DNA of 24,687 bases, taken from assembly GCA_008080925.1 (NCBI GenBank), contig VMDJ01000018.1, positions 1 through 24,687 of the forward strand, in the 5' to 3' direction. The position numbers and the translations under genes are program-made. Source of the DNA: Gammaproteobacteria bacterium (lineage in GTDB: Bacteria > Pseudomonadota > Gammaproteobacteria > Chromatiales > Chromatiaceae). Of the stretch, positions 23,098 through 24,687 are shown in pieces (position 1 is the stretch's first letter; every line of letters begins with the position of its first letter). Under the pieces are notes generated by a model. That model was not told where the DNA came from. It searched no databases and worked only from the letters and a program-made list of their open reading frames with translations.

Positions 23098-23751
23098 TTA
23101 ACGAAGGCTGATGACAGGCCAGCCTTTATCCTGGGCGTGTGCACGTAAGGTATCGTCGGGATCAACTGCGACGGGGAACTCCACCACTTCAAGCAGTGGG
23201 AGGTCGTTTAGAGAATCACTGTAGAAGCTAGCTTTCTCAAGCTTTGCGCCATACACGCTGAGCCACTCTTGAAGACGTTCAACTTTGCCTTCTCGGAAAC
23301 TTGGGGTGCCGGCGACCTTGCCGGTATAGCGGCCATTTTTGATCTCAGGCTCAGTACCAATCAGGTACTCGATGCCAAGATCAGCCACGATAGGACGCGT
23401 AACGAAGGTGTTGGTGGCGGTAATCACCATTGGGCAATCACCTTTCTCACGATGTGATTCAACCAGGTCGCGCGCCTTTTGGGTGATGCGTGGCAGGATC
23501 TTGTTTTCGATGAAATCGGTGCGCCAAGCTTCAAGTTTTTCCATTGAATGCTCTGACAGTGGCTTTAGTGAGAAGGCGAGGAATTCGAAGATGTCCAACG
23601 TGCCAACTTTGTATTGCTCGTAGAACTCGAGATTCTTTGCCTCGTATACAGCATGATCAACAACACCAAGCTCACACAAGAACTCACCCCAGAGCAGGTC
23701 TGAATCGCCGTTCAAAAGGGTGTTGTCGAGGTCAAAAATCGCTAGGGGCAT
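23098..23751 (-). CDS. HAD-superfamily (subfamily IB, SerB/HisN-like) phosphatase
   Basis: The 217-residue enzyme has the HAD motifs: nucleophile D7 and D9 in FDLDNT, motif II T111 in ITATNT, motif III K156 in REGKVERL, and motif IV D179 and D183 in YSDSLNDLPLL. A helical cap lies between motifs I and II, as in subfamily IB. The orthologous position next to rppH and ptsP in Pseudomonas holds a similar gene annotated as phosphoserine phosphatase-like and, as I recall, reported as a histidinol-phosphatase. Substrate here is open. Unusually, it is placed 2 bases ahead of a metal-complex permease gene on the same strand. Confidence 0.9.
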   Translation of the reverse strand: MPLAIFDLDNTLLNGDSDLLWGEFLCELGVVDHAVYEAKNLEFYEQYKVGTLDIFEFLAFSLKPLSEHSMEKLEAWRTDFIENKILPRITQKARDLVESHREKGDCPMVITATNTFVTRPIVADLGIEYLIGTEPEIKNGRYTGKVAGTPSFREGKVERLQEWLSVYGAKLEKASFYSDSLNDLPLLEVVEFPVAVDPDDTLRAHAQDKGWPVISLR

Positions 23752-23783
23752 ACTACTAAGCCGGTGTTTTTCGAAGGAAAGGC

Positions 23784-23810
23784 ATCATACCGAAAAATCT
23801 TTATAAGCAA
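23784..23810 (-). promoter_or_regulatory. Candidate promoter for the HAD-permease-ATPase row
   Basis: On the minus strand TTGCTT (23810-23805) and TATGAT (23789-23784) are separated by 15 bases, about 33 bases before the HAD start. The -10 matches five of six positions; the -35 is partial and the spacer is short. This would drive the three-gene minus-strand row. Confidence 0.35.
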
Positions 23811-23895
23811 TACCTTATGGATTGAGGTCTTGCTTGCGAGGCCGGCTTGCCCTGTGGAAGAATGGTCTCAGTTTAAAATTTTTTGGTTTTTAGTT

Positions 23896-24423
23896 GTGAT
23901 CGACGCAGATGGTTTTAGAGCCAATGTGGGGATCATTCTCTGTAACGATGAAAATCGCCTGTTTTGGGGGCGAAGAGTAGGACAAAACGCTTGGCAGTTT
24001 CCCCAGGGCGGAATACGTACAGATGAATCCCCTCGCGAGGCTATGTATCGCGAATTAGAAGAAGAGGTCGGCCTCTTACCTGAGCACGTTGAAGTGTTGG
24101 GTGAAACTCGCCGCTGGTTACGATATCGCTTGCCTAAGCGATTTATTCGTCGCCATTCCCATCCTGTGTGCATCGGGCAAAAGCAGCGTTGGTTTTTGCT
24201 GCGTGTTAATTGCTCAGATAAAAAGGTCTGTCTGGATAAATTCCGCAAGCCTGAGTTTGATGATTGGCAATGGGTCGATTACTGGAAACCCGTTGATGAA
24301 GTAATCTACTTCAAGCGCCGTGTTTATGAGCGAGCGTTAGAAGAGCTTGGTCCTGTACTGTTCCCATCAGGTCTTCCTGAGCGCGAGACAGTCGAAAAGG
24401 CTGAGCAAAATGCTGCGCGCTGA
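23896..24423 (+). CDS. rppH: RNA pyrophosphohydrolase RppH (Nudix)
   Basis: RppH trims the 5' triphosphate or diphosphate of mRNA and so opens it to RNase E decay. The 175-residue product matches E. coli RppH (176) along its length: IDADGFRANVGIIL, AWQFPQGG, an intact Nudix box (GG...E...RELEEEVGL), NWLRY-like RWLRYRLPKR, and PVCIGQKQRWFLL. The start is set at GTG 23896 because it aligns with the E. coli N-terminus MIDDDG; the frame is open upstream but those residues have no family similarity. The ribosome binding site is poor. ptsP follows after 10 bases, as in E. coli and Pseudomonas. Confidence 0.96.
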   Translation: MIDADGFRANVGIILCNDENRLFWGRRVGQNAWQFPQGGIRTDESPREAMYRELEEEVGLLPEHVEVLGETRRWLRYRLPKRFIRRHSHPVCIGQKQRWFLLRVNCSDKKVCLDKFRKPEFDDWQWVDYWKPVDEVIYFKRRVYERALEELGPVLFPSGLPERETVEKAEQNAAR

Positions 24424-24433
24424 GTAACCCATT

Positions 24434-24687
24434 ATGTCTATGCTCGATACGCTTCACAGAATCGTTAGTGCTGTAAACCGTTCAACGGATTTGCAACGCG
24501 CGCTGTTGCTTATCGTTAAGCAGGTAAAGGTCGCCATCGGCAGTGATGTTTGTTCCATCTACCTGAGCGAAGAAGACACTAAAGTCAATGTGCTGATGGC
24601 AACCGATGGTTTCCGAAAAGAAGCGGTCGGTAAAGTTCGCCTGCCTTATGGTCGCGGCTTGGTCGGCTTGGTCGCCGAGCGTGCAGA
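24434..24687 (+). CDS. ptsP: PEP-protein phosphotransferase PtsP (enzyme I-Ntr), N-terminal end
   Basis: The frame opens with MSMLDTLHRIVSAVNRSTDL and continues as the start of a GAF domain (SDVCSIYL, VLMATDGF, GRGLVGLV), as in PtsP, the first enzyme of the nitrogen phosphotransferase relay that phosphorylates NPr and PtsN. In E. coli the GAF domain answers to glutamine. About 84 residues are present; the rest, including the active-site histidine, is beyond the window. A second ATG at 24440 fits the usual N-terminus equally well. It follows rppH by 10 bases, so the two are likely cotranscribed. Confidence 0.95.
   Translation, partial: MSMLDTLHRIVSAVNRSTDLQRALLLIVKQVKVAIGSDVCSIYLSEEDTKVNVLMATDGFRKEAVGKVRLPYGRGLVGLVAERA

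Noticed and set aside
23764..23895. N-terminal extension of RppH
   Set aside because: The 44 extra residues lack similarity, and GTG 23896 aligns with the known RppH start.
23752..23895. Cobalamin riboswitch ahead of the phosphatase-importer row
   Set aside because: The 144-base gap is too short for a full B12 riboswitch and leader, and no B12-box-like motif was seen.

Overview
The window is a stretch of a gammaproteobacterial chromosome. The evidence is gene content and order: ftsZ-lpxC-(dciA)-M23 peptidase-secA-argJ-mutT, coaE-zapD-yacG, bamD/rluD-pgeF-clpB and HAD phosphatase/rppH-ptsP. These are conserved arrangements known from Pseudomonas, Escherichia and relatives. ZapD, YacG, a GlnB-type PII protein and a sigma-32-type clpB promoter point the same way. 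Base composition looks even along the window (near half G+C by eye). I see no rRNA, tRNA, CRISPR array, insertion sequence or prophage gene. Genus cannot be fixed from the sequence; a secreted sulfur-globule-like repeat protein hints at a sulfur-metabolising lineage, but weakly.

Layout. 1-2713: end of the division/cell-wall cluster (ftsZ 3' end, lpxC), convergent dciA (helicase-loader family) and a membrane-anchored M23 peptidase. 2787-7738: secA, argJ and a Nudix-ThiE fusion, packed head to tail. 7735-9324 (minus strand): coaE, zapD and yacG. 9325-9633: a 309-base gene-free control region. 9634-13737: sucCD, nadE and glnB, closed by a bidirectional terminator. 13801-17512: bamD (minus) divergent from an overlapping or tightly spaced rluD-pgeF-gcvR-like-def row. 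17547-20182: clpB behind a near-consensus heat-shock promoter, with its own terminator. 20244-21372: a secreted Asn/Gly/Trp-rich repeat protein (minus) divergent from an uncharacterised acidic 141-residue protein. 21366-23751 (minus): HAD phosphatase, FecCD-type permease and ABC ATPase in one tight row. 23896-24687: rppH and the start of ptsP, which runs off the window.

How the genes work together. Most are housekeeping: division (FtsZ, ZapD), envelope building (LpxC, M23 peptidase, SecA, BamD), replication (DciA, YacG), cofactor synthesis (CoaE, NadE), TCA cycle (SucCD), nitrogen sensing (GlnB, PtsP), protein maturation and rescue (deformylase, ClpB) and RNA work (RluD, RppH). The accessory part, 20244-23751, holds the least explained material: the MPW-repeat protein, the acidic protein and an importer pair with no binding protein that is coupled to a phosphatase. 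I found nothing I would call a new defence or mobile system.
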